64,000 bases of DNA from Candidatus Symbiopectobacterium endolongispinus (GCF_018777385.1 NZ_JAFJYB010000001.1:124001-188000); one strand, 5' to 3'; shown: positions 30,131 to 41,254, numbered from the stretch's first letter. A program made the numbers and translations. Notes: generated from the sequence alone by a model not told the origin.

Positions 30131-33100
30131 TTACCCTTGTTGTTGGCCGCTGTCCTGCAAGGCTTGCTCAAGTGCGGCTAGCCGTTGCCACTCAGCGTCT
30201 CCCATTTGTTGTAATTGTCGATGCAGCGACGGCGGGGAAAGCGCCGAGCGTACTGTCAAAGTTCACACCAACACTGCTGGCAATCCCGTGCACGAAAGTA
30301 TTGGCAACCTCGCTGGTCGGGAATGTTCCGCTTTCGGTATGTTGTCGATTCGCGGAGAAAATGGCGGACATTACTGAACCAGGTGTCCCCGCGTTACTGG
30401 CAGTGAAACTGCCGAGCGATGGAGCGACGATCAATCCGCCCAACGCGGGGGGCGCGATACCGCTATCTTGTCCTGATGACTGACGCGCATCGCTTGATGA
30501 CGGTGTCAGGTTGATACCGTTTGTAGCGCGGAACTGCGGATCGCCACCTTGAATACCGGGCGGTGCTGTCAGGCTGAAGTTGGTACTGACGGTGGCGTTG
30601 TTGCCATCTGTTGCGATGACAGTGATCACCAGATTACCGACATTACCGTTGCCTGGTGTGCCGGAGAAGGTGCCGGTTGCCGAATTAAAGGTCAGCCAAC
30701 TGGGCACCGGCGAACCGTTAGCCAAAGTGGCGCTGAGCGTCAACGTATCATCATCTGGATCGGTAAAAGTACCTGCGGGGACCGTAAAGTTCAGGCTGCC
30801 ATTCTGCGCTATGCTTTGCGCGGGAATGGGAGTGGCCACCACGGGTGGATTACCTGTGACGATCGTCAGGGTCGAGGTCGCACTGCTGCTGGCATCGTCA
30901 TTGGCGGTGACCGAAATGGTGCGGTTGCCCGCAGTTGGCGTGGTGGCAACATTGACGTAGACAATAGCGCGTAACGCCGTCTGGAAGGCTTCCAGCGTGG
31001 CGTCGCCAGTGAGAGCGTCAGTGTCCACAGACGTGTATCGCCGTCGGTTTGCGACAGTGTTGCCAGCATGTCGGTTATAGGCACGCCCGTGCTCAAGCCG
31101 CTAGAGACGGTGGCGCTATAGTCATTGCCTGAGCCAGCACCGTTCAGGTCCACCTGTGGACTTACACCCGAGGCAAATTGCGATTCGTAAGCACCGATAT
31201 CGACAGTCCCTTGCCGCACACGATCCAGACCGCGAGCATCAGCGTCACCGGTGACAGAGAAACGATCGCCTTGATTAATCCCATTGGTGGCAGTCGCAGC
31301 CAGACGCGGATCTGCCGTAGAAATCAGGTTTACAGTACCGCCGATCAGATTGTTGTTGCCGTTCAGCGTATAGCTACCACCCTGGAAGGTGGTGACATCG
31401 ACAGTGTTACCGGAAATAATCGAGTTGCGTACGCTGACGGCCCAGTCCGTCGATCCCGCAGTGAACCCGAACACCATACCCGCATCCTGCCCGGTGATGG
31501 TGGTGTTCATCAAACTGATGTGCGTATTGGTGGCGTTGGGCCCGCTCGCCGTCGCGTAAATGCCCGCCACGCCAATATTGCCACTGGCTGGGTTAAAACT
31601 GCCGTTGTTGTAGATGGCGGAATTAGTGAGTGACAGCGAGACGGTGTGCTGAGTACCGTTGACGAACAGTCGGACAACCCCCCTCTTCATTTAAACCGCC
31701 AAACAGCACGTTATTATGAATATTGACCCGATCTAAATCGACGATATACCTGCCTGGGCGATATTGAACAGGTCAATCATACCTGTACCCCAGGTATTGT
31801 CGGTATTGCCGGAGATGTCGACGTTATATAGCCTGAAATTGATGTCCGTTGCGCCGTAATGGATCCCCAATACGCCACCGGTAACCTGGTTATTGCTGGT
31901 GGTGAAATTCGTCAGCGTTAGGTTCTGAATGGCGAGGGTGATTGACGAGGTGTTGATTTGAAAGCCGGAATAACCGCCGCCGTTCAGGGTAAAGCTTTGC
32001 CCGTCGATCAACATGGAACTGGTGGGGACCAGCAGGCCTTCAGCCAGCCTGACGTTGGTCTGGAACACAATACGATCAACGCCGGGGGTCAGGTTGGCCC
32101 AATGTAAGGCTTCGCGCAGACTGAGCCCGCCGCCGTCATCAATATCCTCTTGCAAGCTATTGCCGAAAGCCGCATCGTCGCCGGTATCGTCTCCTGAGGT
32201 GACATAGAGTGCACTGTTGCTAGCCAACACATCCACTGACGAAGTGAGGCTCAGCGACTTAGTGTTGTTGCTGCCGCCGCTGTCGCTGACGGCGGTTAAG
32301 GACACATCGCGCGTGGCCGCAGTGACGTTGCTGTTGCTATTGCCGTAGCGTAAACCATCCACCAGACCGGCAAATTGCGTGTTGCTGGTGTTCATCCCGT
32401 TCAGTTGCAGTGTCACGGTGTTGCCGACGCGCGTCACCGTATAACTGCCGATGCCGGTCAGTGTGCCGCTACCGTTTGCTGCCAGGCTGATGCTGTTGCC
32501 TGCTACGCTGATAAATTCACCGCTGTCGCTGACGTTGGATACGGTCAGGGTCAGAGAGGTAAAAGTCTGCCCGCTGTCCCGCGTGTCTGCGCTGACGCCG
32601 CTTAACAGATCGATGGAACCCGCCATACCGCCGATAAAGACCGGATTGCTGCCAGTGGCGGATAGTGTCGGTGCAGTGCTACTCACAGCGGTGGTGACAT
32701 CAAGTTTGACCACGCTGACGGTGGCATTACCGGCACTGTCTCTGGCGACCACATAGACATCATAGGCGGTTGCGGCGGCTAAACCTGTCAGGGTCAGTGA
32801 CTGACTGTAGGGCGCACTGCTGGATACCTGACTGCCGGAAACCAATGCCACGCTGCCAGTGGCCGTCTGCCCATTAATCACTTGAGTTACGCTCGGTGCG
32901 CTGGCACTGTCGGGGACGACAACGTAATAGACAGTGCCGCGTTCGTTGAGATCGGTGTTTAGCGTAAATCTGCCCGTAGTGGGGGCGGTGATCGTGGGTG
33001 TCGTGTCAAAAGTGTGGGCGATATCGTCGGCGACGGTCAAGGTCACCACTTTCTCATAGGTGGCTTGCCCATCGGAAACCTGAACACGAATGGAATAGGT

Positions 33101-34999
33101 TCCTGCTGCCATGGTCGTGGCGTTGACCGCCTGTAGGGTATTGCCACTAAGGGTAAACAGGGCATTATCGGTGCTGCCAACGCCGCTCACCAAACTGTAG
33201 GTAGTAGGTAAACGTGGTGGAGTCCACGTCGGTTGCTGACAATGTTCCCACAATGCCGTTGCTGCCCATAGATTGACCAAATGTGGTGTTAGAGATAGCC
33301 AGATCCGTTGGAGCATCGTTCACTGCCACCACGGCAACGGTACTGGTGATACTGCCGGGGTTATAGCTATTATCGCTGGCGCCGGAGTCAGTGACCTGGG
33401 TTAAGGTCACGACGCGTGCCGTGGTATGGGGGGGTCACTGCTGTTGCCGTAGGTCATGCTGGACAGCAAGGTGCCCATATTGGCATTGCTCAATGTGGCC
33501 CCGCTTAGGCTGATGACTGCCGTGCCAGCGCTAAGGGAGACACTGGCCGAACCGTAGCCGCTACCAAGTGAGACGCTATTGCCATTGACCAAGGATACTT
33601 TGACACCGTTGATATTCAGGTATTCGGTACTGTCTGCTACGTTGGTTACGGTAAAGGTGGCACCGGTAAAGGTTTGCCCGCTGTCGTTAGTATCAGCGGT
33701 CACGCCGCTAAACAAGGTAACGTCAGAGCCGTTTTCCGTATAGGTCGGGTTGCTGCCCGTGGCGGTAACACTCGGTGCGGTATCGCTGCTGCCGCTATTG
33801 GTTGAGGTAAAATGCCACACCAGTACACCATCGCCCTTGGTTTGATTGGTGTTTACATGAAAGGTTATGGTGGTGTCGGTGCCGGTCACGCTGGCCGAGA
33901 GGTCCGCTTCGCTGGTGGTTGCCCCATAATCCTGGGTGATGGAGGTGATAGCGAGTAGCGTGCCGTTCACGCGGTTGGAAAACACCGGATCGAATGGGGA
34001 CAACCCATCTACCGTGCTGACGTCGTTACGGATCGTCATGGTGATAGTCGAGGTGATCGGGTCGATATCGATATACAAGTTGGATTCTTCTTCGGTTGCC
34101 ACCAAATCCATATAGATTTCGCTGCCAGCTCCCACCGCCTTTCCGCCGAAATCAATGCCGTACATCCATAATGATACATCGGTGTTGTTGACGTGCAGGG
34201 TATGCTGGTAGCTGTCCATATGCAGTGCTGTGGCTTCAATCGCGCCGGTCTGCATCTCGAGATTCCAATCTCCGCCGAACCCCGTAGCATCGTTGGACGC
34301 AGCAATATCAGCGCCGGTGATTTGCGCCAGCAGGGTTACAAAGCTTTGTCCGGAATTCTGAGTCACTTCGCACCCATACAGCAGTAAATCGCCAGATTCC
34401 GTCAGGGCGGCACCCAGCGTCGCTAAATCGGCTGCGCGCGTTGCCGCGGTGTTGCTGTCCAGCGTCAACGTACCCAATTGCAGTTCGCCTTCGCCGCCAT
34501 GGCTCAGAACATGGATGGCGTCGTAGCCGCTGTGGGTTTTAGCCCATTCAGTCAGTTGGCTCAGACCATCCTTGCTACCGTCGAGCAAAACGACTTCAAC
34601 GCCTGATGGTACGTGATCTACCAACGATTGATAATCGGTTAACGAGGTATCGATAAACACCACCTCTTTGCGTGAACCTTCCCCCGCCACGGCGACATCG
34701 CTTGTGCCGTTATCTTGGGTAATCGCGTGATCGCTTTGCCCGTTATCAGTCTGGTTAGCGTTGTGGGTCTGAGTATCATCCTTGGCATGCGCGGCGTCAT
34801 TGTTGGCTGTGTTAGTGGCCTGAGCACCCTCACTGGCGTTTTGCGTAGCATCAGCCTGAGAGGCGATGGCCGCCACTGCACCATCAAACATCATGCGTGC
34901 TTCCAGTGCTTATCCCAGCGGGGTCGATAAGGCTGCCGCGGTACCTGACGTGGTATGGCCGCGCTTGCTACGCGAAGAGAAGAAATGACGCCATTTCAT
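30131..34999 (-). pseudogene. Giant surface protein (LEPR-like motif, DUF4347, repeat domains), broken
   Basis: Secreted protein of ~1620 codons. It starts at 34999 (MKWRHFFSSRSKRGHTTSG); an in-frame TAA (34910-34912) precedes LEARMMFDGA, an LEPR-XLL-type N-terminal motif. Next comes a DUF4347 domain with His/Cys motifs HVLSHGGEGELQLG and LLLYGCEV (caspase/CHAT-like dyad). Then follow at least two related repeats starting TATGSNP/SATGSNP and containing DSGQTFT, a SLREAL (CSLREA-type) start of a beta-helix, and an Ig/cadherin-like He_PIG domain (SWLTFNSATGTFSGTPG). The C-terminus reads QLQQMGDAEWQRLAALEQAL after a last shift near 30245. Frameshifts lie near 33425 (C7 run), 33200 (7-bp duplication), 31735, 31680 (G6 run) and 31030. 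Confidence 0.85.
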
Positions 35000-35328
35000 A
35001 ACCTGTACTCCCGGTAGCGATTGTTATTGCATAACAACCAGAGAATTGTTGCTGGGATACGTGAAAAACCATGTAGTTCATAATGTAATAAATGTAATGG
35101 TCACATGGTGATTCTGTTGTTTAAATGTAAATCCAAGGGAAGTTGTTATATTTGGAAACTCATTTTTTATAAAATTAGGAAAAACCTTTATTGCTTTTTT
35201 GTTTTAAATTTTTTGTTGTTTTTTTTGAGATCGTCTTCGTCAGTAATTTGATGATATATATTGATAAATTGTCGAATAACTGAAAGTGCCAGAAGCGATG
35301 TCCGGCACTTTCAGCTCTCTAAACTCGC
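35000..35328. other. AT-rich spacer before the giant surface-protein gene
   Basis: About 330 bp, markedly AT-rich with T-runs, containing no credible gene. It separates the collar-protein stop from the start of the giant gene and contains the hairpin at 35280-35314, so an additional promoter for the giant gene could lie here. Confidence 0.55.
35280..35314 (-). terminator. Hairpin after the tail-collar gene
   Basis: Perfect 11-bp stem CTGAAAGTGCC / GGCACTTTCAG with a 13-nt loop, 15 bp past the stop of the collar gene on the minus strand; followed by TTATTCGAC rather than a pure T-run. Probable terminator or attenuator between collar and giant surface-protein genes. Confidence 0.65.
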
Positions 35329-36126
35329 CTAGTTAGGATTGGTGGGATAGAGCCCCTGTACTGCAATACAGGCGGTTAACCCCATTGCAGAATTACGCGC
35401 CGAGAACGGCACTCCGCCTCCGACATTATTGCCTACCACCGTTTCCGGTACTTTGACGGTGAACGACGGTATGTTGGCCGCGCCTGTCACGGTGACATCG
35501 GCAGGCAATGTCGATCCGCTACCCGGTTTGGCTGCCTGATACGGTCCTTTAAACGTGGCGTTCTGGTTCGTTGCGCCGACCGGCACGGTGGCGCTAATCG
35601 CCGTCAGGTAGTTTGCCCCTGCCGCCGGTGGCGGGTGTGGCGGTGGAGATCGGTAGCGCGGTTGTGACATTGAGATTGCCCGCGGTGGCAGATACCAACA
35701 CATCAAAGGTGGTGGTGAGCGATTGCGTGGTAGGGTGGGTGTGAGGCGCGATATTGCTTGCTACCAGCGTGGCCGTCTCGGCACCCAGCGATTGACCGCG
35801 TTGTATCAGGGTGAGCCCTGTGCCTTGCCCTGCGCCAACGATGCTTCTGCCGCGCAGGTCTGGCAAGGTAAAGTTATTGGTTTGCGGCGAGCCACCCCAT
35901 ATATTGCCGATCAATGCATAGAGTGCCTGGTAGGTGCTGATCGAGACGGATTGTCCAGCAGCAGGCAGATAACCACTGGGACAGTAACTGGTCACCATAT
36001 AACATACCGAGCCGATATAGGGCGTATCGCCCGCACAAGCAGACGCATTTTCAGCATGAAACTGACAACGGCTAATGACGCTGCGAGAACGAATTTGGCA
36101 TAGCATCGTTTCGTTAATTTCGTCAT
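35329..36126 (-). pseudogene. Tail-collar-domain secreted protein, frameshifted
   Basis: Protein of ~265 codons with a phage tail collar domain of the type also found in microcystin-dependent proteins. It starts at 36126 after AGGGGGAG; the signal peptide MTKLTKRCYAKFVLAASLAV is in one frame, and after VVSF a one-base shift leads to HAENASACAGDTPYIGSVCY. The collar core is clear: GYLPAAGQSVSISTYQALYALIG, NNFTLPDLRGRSIVGAGQG. A second shift near 35635 precedes ANYLTAISATVPVG and the end CIAVQGLYPTNPN. Position between the export genes and the giant surface protein suggests it is a co-exported surface component. Confidence 0.82.
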
Positions 36127-36344
36127 GACTCCCCCTTGATAGACAGATTGCCTTTTTCCGGGTTTACGCGAGTAGATATGGTGTTAATTAGTCATCTTAT
36201 TATTTTAGCTATTATGGTATTGGCTTGTTTTTTAGTGGCTTATGAGCAATAGCCTACGTGTGGATTTTTGTCGGTAATCCTCCGAAAAAATAGCATTATT
36301 TTGAAATGTATCGATATGCCGCAAATATGCCGGAGAGGGGGGCG

Positions 36345-38346
36345 CTAAAAACCACTTTCGCGGATACCCAAAGCGGCAATACGACGCCAGAGGATTCCTG
36401 CAAGTGAGGTTTTCTCTCCGGTAACGATCACGCTGCCGCGTAAGGGTTGCTGCGCCCGAGTGGCTTGATAGACGAGGGAAAACTGTACACGGTATTGTGC
36501 TTGTACCGGCTGCGGATTACGGTCATTGTCCCGACGAACCGCAATCGGGCCGTGGCGATCGGAGGCGAGCATCTCTTGTTGCAAATAGGCACTGCCCGTG
36601 GGCGCGATGTTGCGCAGCGTCACATCCAAACGAGGAAAGGCGGGATCGTCGGCGATAAATACGCCGTGCATGCCTTCCTGGGTAAGTGTGAGCGATTCCT
36701 CGGGGAGGTAACCAACCACTCGACGTTGGGTGGGTTCCACTACGCGCAATAGCGGTGTGTCTGCGGTTAGCCAGCGGCCCGCCGTCAGATCGCGCGCCAG
36801 ATCGCGCACCTCGCCGTCATCTGGCGCGCGGCACCACGGCGCAGTTGCTGCTGTAGCTGAGCAATGCGTTGGCGTTCAATATCAAGGCGATAATCGAGAT
36901 CGCTCGAGGTTAATTCCAGCAAGATATCCCCGGCGTTAACGCGCTGCCCATCGGCCACGTATAACCGATTAACCTGTGCAGGCACGGGAGCATAAAGCGT
37001 AGAGACATTTTCCGCCTCCAATACGGCGGGAATACGCACACTGCCTCGCCACGGATAAAACAGAACAAACACCAGCAGCAGGCCGAGCAGTAAGCTGCGC
37101 AATGCGCGTGCTGGATGTATCGCGGCACGCATTGACCACCAGGTATAGGTTTCTTTCAGGATAGGTAATGCGATAAACCAGGCGATCTCAACCAGCATCA
37201 GACCAATGCCAATCACCTTGATAAAGAAATGGTAAACTACCAGCGCGATGCCAAAGAACAGGAAAAAGCGCCATATCCACGATGCATAGCCCCAGATCAG
37301 CAATTTGCGTTGTAAGGGAGGCGATGGGCTTTCTGGCGGCGGATGTCCATAACCGAACAGGCTCTCCCGAAGCCGCCAGCGGCAAAGCGCATAAGCGCGT
37401 TCTTGCAGGTTCTCGATGCGTCAAAAATCGCTGAGCAAGAAATAACCATCAAAGCGCATCAGGAGATTAAGGTTTACTGCTAACGTCGTCAGCCAGGTGG
37501 CGCTGGAAAGCATAAAAGCGGCAGTGCGCGTCGGGCCGTCGGGAAGCAATGTCCAGGCCAATAGCGCGATGGCTGCCAGCATTAGCTCAGCCAGAATTCC
37601 TCCGGCACCGATCAGCAATCGCGCCCGGCGATCTTTGGTTTTCCAGGCGTCAGTGACGTCGGTATAGAACAGGGGAAACAGCACGATAAAGGCAACCCCC
37701 CATGCTTTGTACCCGACAGCCTGCACGTTTCGCCATAAAGGCGTGCCCCAGTTTGTGAATGAACTTGGCAAAAACCAGAGAAAGGCCAAACACCGCCATG
37801 CCGGACAGGCTGAACAGGTGGGGAAAGGAATGGGTGTAACGCACCCAGTCGCGGCTGACCAAAAATAGCCCCAGCGCCAATACCAGCGGAAATACCCCAA
37901 GTCAGAAATACGGCACCGTAGCGTTGTAACCATGGCCAGCATAGGTTGAGTACCGGGTCCGGGCGACACAGCGGAATGCGAAAAAATAAGTATTGATGAA
38001 GTAAGCTTTTCCATAAGCTGGTACACATTGTTTTGGCCTTGCCCAGATAGCGTTGGCGTTGCTCGGGATCGCTCGCCGCCACCAGATCGTGTTGACGCAA
38101 GAATTGCATCAACTGCTCCAACTCTTTGATGTGTAAAGGCAAGCCTGGCTCATTGTTGGCGGCCACTAAAATCTGCTGCGGGTGGCGCAGCGACCAGTGA
38201 CGTAGCAGGCGAAGGGCAGTAGGCGTTAGCGTGAAATAGCGTCCGGTGATGGGATCGGCCAGCACCCACTGCGGGGCACCGTTGATGCCAGGCGCCGATT
38301 CCACCAATTGAAGGTCAGCGCGCAGATGGGGCTGTTGCGAATTCAT
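36345..38346 (-). pseudogene. M50-type membrane protease/HlyD fusion of the export cluster, broken
   Basis: Integral membrane protein of ~667 codons. N-terminal cytosolic domain (ITGRYFTLTPTALRLLRHWSL), then membrane helices with an M50 site: FAKFIHKLGHAFMAKRAG, where the catalytic Glu of HExxH reads Lys. The second motif is NLNLLMRFDGYFLLSD (usually NLNPLxRFDGY). A C-terminal HlyD/lipoyl half follows (AENVSTLYAPVPAQVNRLYVADGQRVNAGD). Lesions: frameshift near 37905, frameshift at a G6 run near 37697, TGA at 37421-37423, frameshift near 36800. Its start overlaps the stop of the GAF-HlyD gene (ATGA). Confidence 0.85.
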
Positions 38347-39671
38347 AGCCCAATCGCCTGACGGATCACCGCCAATGGTCGGCGGAACAAGTAAACTGCC
38401 AGAGGCACATAGTCGCCGGAAATTTTAGCGGTACCGCGCAGGCCGATACGGGGTGGTGCATCAGTAAAACGCGCATCCAAACGGTAGGCCAGATTCCCGG
38501 CTGGCGTCAGCTCTGATTCATAGGCTATGCGTTCCAGCAGTGCGTCGTGCGGTGTCAAAGGATCACTGTCCAGAAACAGCGTAATGGGTGCATCGGGCTG
38601 AAGCTGGATGGCATCGCCCACATCCAATTCAATGCGTAACGCCGCCAGCGTAGGATCGGTCAACTCCATCAAACGCTCACCGGTGCGCACCGGTTTACCT
38701 ACCCATCGCGTGGCATCGGCAAAGACAGCGATACCATCACGTTCTGCGCGAATTTCCGCTCGGTTCAGGAGTGCGTTGGCGTAATCGCGCTCAGCGCGTT
38801 TCTGTGCAACCTGAGCGGCAGGAAAATCGAGCCGTGTTTTAGAATCGGTATCCTGAAAGGCACGCTGGGCGCTGGCACGGTGCTCTGCTTCGGCAACGTT
38901 AATGGCACGCTCTGCCACTTCAGCCTGTGCTTTCAGCGTGGTGCTGTCAAAACGGACCAGTAGGTCGCCTTGCCGTACGCTTTGATTTGGCTGCACCGCG
39001 AACGACTGAATCACGCCATCCAGCGGTGCGGCAACAACACGACCTTGATGCGGGGTGACCTCTGCGGGCGCCAGCACAGATTGACGTACCGGAATAAACA
39101 GGTAGGCAAACAACAGCAGTGCGGGCACGGCGATTTTCCACCGTGACTGTCGCCGACGCCAATGGGTCGTTTGTGGTTCGAGCGCCAGCCAGGCGTGACT
39201 AAATGCGCCGCTCAACTGTTCATCCAGTACTCGCTCGTTGTTTTGCCACGGATGTTCTCGCGCATACCAAATGGCACCGAATGGTTTACCCTGGTGATCG
39301 AGCAACGGTGCCCGCAGCGCTTCGGGTGCGGACAACGCTAGCCAATCATTTCGGCTTTGTTCATCAAGGTGCGTAGCTTCAATGACCGTACATTGCGTTA
39401 ATATTTTTTCGTCTGAGGATAATAACTGGGCGCTGGCGCGTTCAATAAAGGCCACAAAAGGGGCGTGCGGTGCTGGTTGCGTAACGCCGGTGACTGCGCG
39501 TACCCGGCCATTGACGATCAGCGCTGCGTGACGAAAGCCGAATAACGGCTGGCTGTCGTTGACGATACAATAAGCCAGTTCTTCCGTACTGTTGGCCGCC
39601 CGCGCTCGGCGCTCCACGTCAAGAAAACGTGCGAATGCTCCTGCTGTGGCTGATTCCGGTGCCGTACTCAC
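38343..39671 (-). CDS. GAF-domain HlyD-family membrane adaptor
   Basis: 442 residues, intact. Residues ~10-170 form a cytosolic GAF-like domain (TEELAYCIVNDSQPLFGFRHAALI), followed by one transmembrane helix (~188-206, IAVPALLLFAYLFIPV) and a periplasmic HlyD/lipoyl adaptor region (GVIQSFAVQPNQSVRQGDLLVRFD; a helical hairpin around residues 250-310; TGERLMELTDPTLAAL). The cytosolic domain in place of a short tail is unusual for a membrane-fusion protein and could sense or recruit substrate. ATGA overlaps with both neighbouring genes show tight co-transcription. Confidence 0.85.
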   Translation of the reverse strand: MSTAPESATAGAFARFLDVERRARAANSTEELAYCIVNDSQPLFGFRHAALIVNGRVRAVTGVTQPAPHAPFVAFIERASAQLLSSDEKILTQCTVIEATHLDEQSRNDWLALSAPEALRAPLLDHQGKPFGAIWYAREHPWQNNERVLDEQLSGAFSHAWLALEPQTTHWRRRQSRWKIAVPALLLFAYLFIPVRQSVLAPAEVTPHQGRVVAAPLDGVIQSFAVQPNQSVRQGDLLVRFDSTTLKAQAEVAERAINVAEAEHRASAQRAFQDTDSKTRLDFPAAQVAQKRAERDYANALLNRAEIRAERDGIAVFADATRWVGKPVRTGERLMELTDPTLAALRIELDVGDAIQLQPDAPITLFLDSDPLTPHDALLERIAYESELTPAGNLAYRLDARFTDAPPRIGLRGTAKISGDYVPLAVYLFRRPLAVIRQAIGL

Positions 39672-40528
39672 CGCGCCTCCGAAAACTGTGCCGTTCCACT
39701 CATGCCCGCTATCAACGACGAGTCCGGTTTTTCTAACGCTCCCGTCAGGCTGAGTGTCTGACTGCTCTCGTCAATACGTGCGCCGAGTCGTGTGACCTTG
39801 GCGTGCAAGGGTTTCCCTGTCTCGTCTGGCGTAAAGATGAAAGGTAACCCGGGTTTCAGCACCGAGAGCAGACGCGATGGAATCAGCAGGTTGATCTCGA
39901 GAACGCGGTTATTGACGACGTCCATTAAGGGGGCACCTTGCGCTACGCTCTTAAATGCCTGCGAGCGGCGTTTTACCACCTGTCCATCAAATGGTGCCAC
40001 GATGCGACAACGATTGACCTGAATCTGATACACCTGGCTTTCGGCCTGTGCTTGAGCGAGGTGGGCTGCAGAGAGCGCTACCGCGTGTTTCCCGACGGAT
40101 TTCATCTGAGCCAACTGCTGGTTTTGGCTTAATTCAGCCTCTGCCGCACGCGCAGCGGCTTGTGATGCCGACAGTTGTGCTTGATAGATGGCGCAATCAA
40201 AACGCGCCAGAACATCGCCCTTCTTGAAGGATTCCCCCTCTTTATAGGGCATCTCCACGATGCGTCCCGGCAGTTCGCTGGAAAGGGTGGCTTGATCGAC
40301 CGCCACTAAAATACCCCGAGCCTGTGTGTCGGGGTGAACTTGCGGTGTCTCGAGTGCTGCCGGTGAGGTTAGCAAGGGATCGGATGTATTCGCCTGAGCG
40401 ATATGCATCCACCCCCACGCCAGTAAGAGTCCTGAGGTACTGAGGTAACGCAACGTGCTCGCTTTTTTCACCCGTGTCCACCTATGCCGCGCAAACCGTG
40501 ATAAATACGTAACAGGTGTAATGCGCAA
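39668..40528 (-). CDS. Periplasmic adaptor (HlyD/RND MFP family)
   Basis: 286 residues, intact, first gene of the export cluster. Lipoyl/barrel-sandwich elements LSSELPGRIVEMPYKEGESFKKGDVLARFD and CRIVAPFDGQVVKRRSQAFKSVAQGAPL flank a coiled-coil hairpin rich in Ala/Gln (residues ~115-160); a beta-barrel follows. An N-terminal hydrophobic segment (TSGLLLAWGWMHIAQA) acts as signal peptide. The first codon may instead be GTG at 40471 (VKKASTLRYLS), nearer the signal sequence. It probably bridges the inner-membrane components to the TolC-like duct. No RND pump or ABC ATPase is encoded beside it. Confidence 0.82.
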   Translation of the reverse strand: MRITPVTYLSRFARHRWTRVKKASTLRYLSTSGLLLAWGWMHIAQANTSDPLLTSPAALETPQVHPDTQARGILVAVDQATLSSELPGRIVEMPYKEGESFKKGDVLARFDCAIYQAQLSASQAAARAAEAELSQNQQLAQMKSVGKHAVALSAAHLAQAQAESQVYQIQVNRCRIVAPFDGQVVKRRSQAFKSVAQGAPLMDVVNNRVLEINLLIPSRLLSVLKPGLPFIFTPDETGKPLHAKVTRLGARIDESSQTLSLTGALEKPDSSLIAGMSGTAQFSEAR

Positions 40529-41254
40529 TTGGCGTTACGGTCTGTTAATTATTTGTATTTAATGTTTCGCAGTATAGCAAAGCTGTACTGCGGCGGAAGG
40601 GGGAGAGCATGTTCAGAGTGAAACTTTCATCGTTGTAGAGCATGTGCGCGATTGTTGCTTTTATGCGCCGCGTTTATTGGGATATCATCCAATAGCCGTG
40701 CGAATCGTTACGAGCCATCTACACACTTTCGAACCGTTGATAATACCGACATTGATATTTATACGGTGATACCTGAATGCCCGAACCATGTTGGCATCTG
40801 CTGTTATTGATCCTACCCACCAATACTGAACTCAGAGAAGAGATCAATCAGGCAGGTTATCAACCTTACGAAATTTAAGGCTAAAGGATCTGATAAATGG
40901 ATCGATAAATCATTCGATTACTCATGCGCTTGTCAGTAACTGGGAAAACAGTTGCTATGGATATCAAACATTTTCATGCGCTCGAGAGGGCAGGATTTAC
41001 GGGAGGAATAGCGGGAAGTGGCTACCATCGTAAAAATGTGATGATAAAGAGAGTGTTATACTTCAATAAGTTACGATTAAATCGCACCTCCCTAAATCCT
41101 TTCTTTTTATTCGAGTTGTATTTTATCCACATATGCATGACACAGACTATTGAAATAATACATCGCGAAAACTAGAGTCTTATTAAAGGAAAGTTCCAAT
41201 ATTGCAGAGCGATATGATATTTTTCAATTTCTACTGTCTATGAAAAGCCTGTGT
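40529..41254. other. Gene-poor stretch at the island edge
   Basis: About 725 bp between the start of the export cluster and the proP pseudogene. It must contain the export-cluster promoter (minus strand, just above 40528). A 33-codon frame at 40777-40878 has no recognisable family. Repeat copy A (40976-41099) lies here. Otherwise AT-rich sequence without credible genes. Confidence 0.5.
40976..41099 (+). repeat. ~125-bp repeat, copy A
   Basis: About 80% identical to copy B at 45584-45708, which is on the opposite strand. The best conserved core is GGATTTACGGGAGGAATAGCG, followed by CATCGTAAAAA, ATGATAAAGAGAGTGTTATACT and ATTAAATCGCACC. Both copies keep a shared open frame (GFTGGIAG...HRKN...MIKRVLY), but no protein family was recognised. 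They bracket the remnant containing proP, traG and the unknown gene. Confidence 0.75.

Noticed and set aside
30549..30974. Plus-strand frames of 126-141 codons opposite the giant surface gene
   Set aside because: Low-complexity antisense shadows of the repeat-rich coding sequence.
40777..40878. 33-codon frame starting MPEPCWHLLLLILPTN
   Set aside because: Too short, no recognisable family, no clear ribosome binding site, and lies in island debris.
40560..41254. Second attachment site of the tRNA-Phe island
   Set aside because: No copy of the tRNA-Phe 3' end could be found by eye in this stretch.
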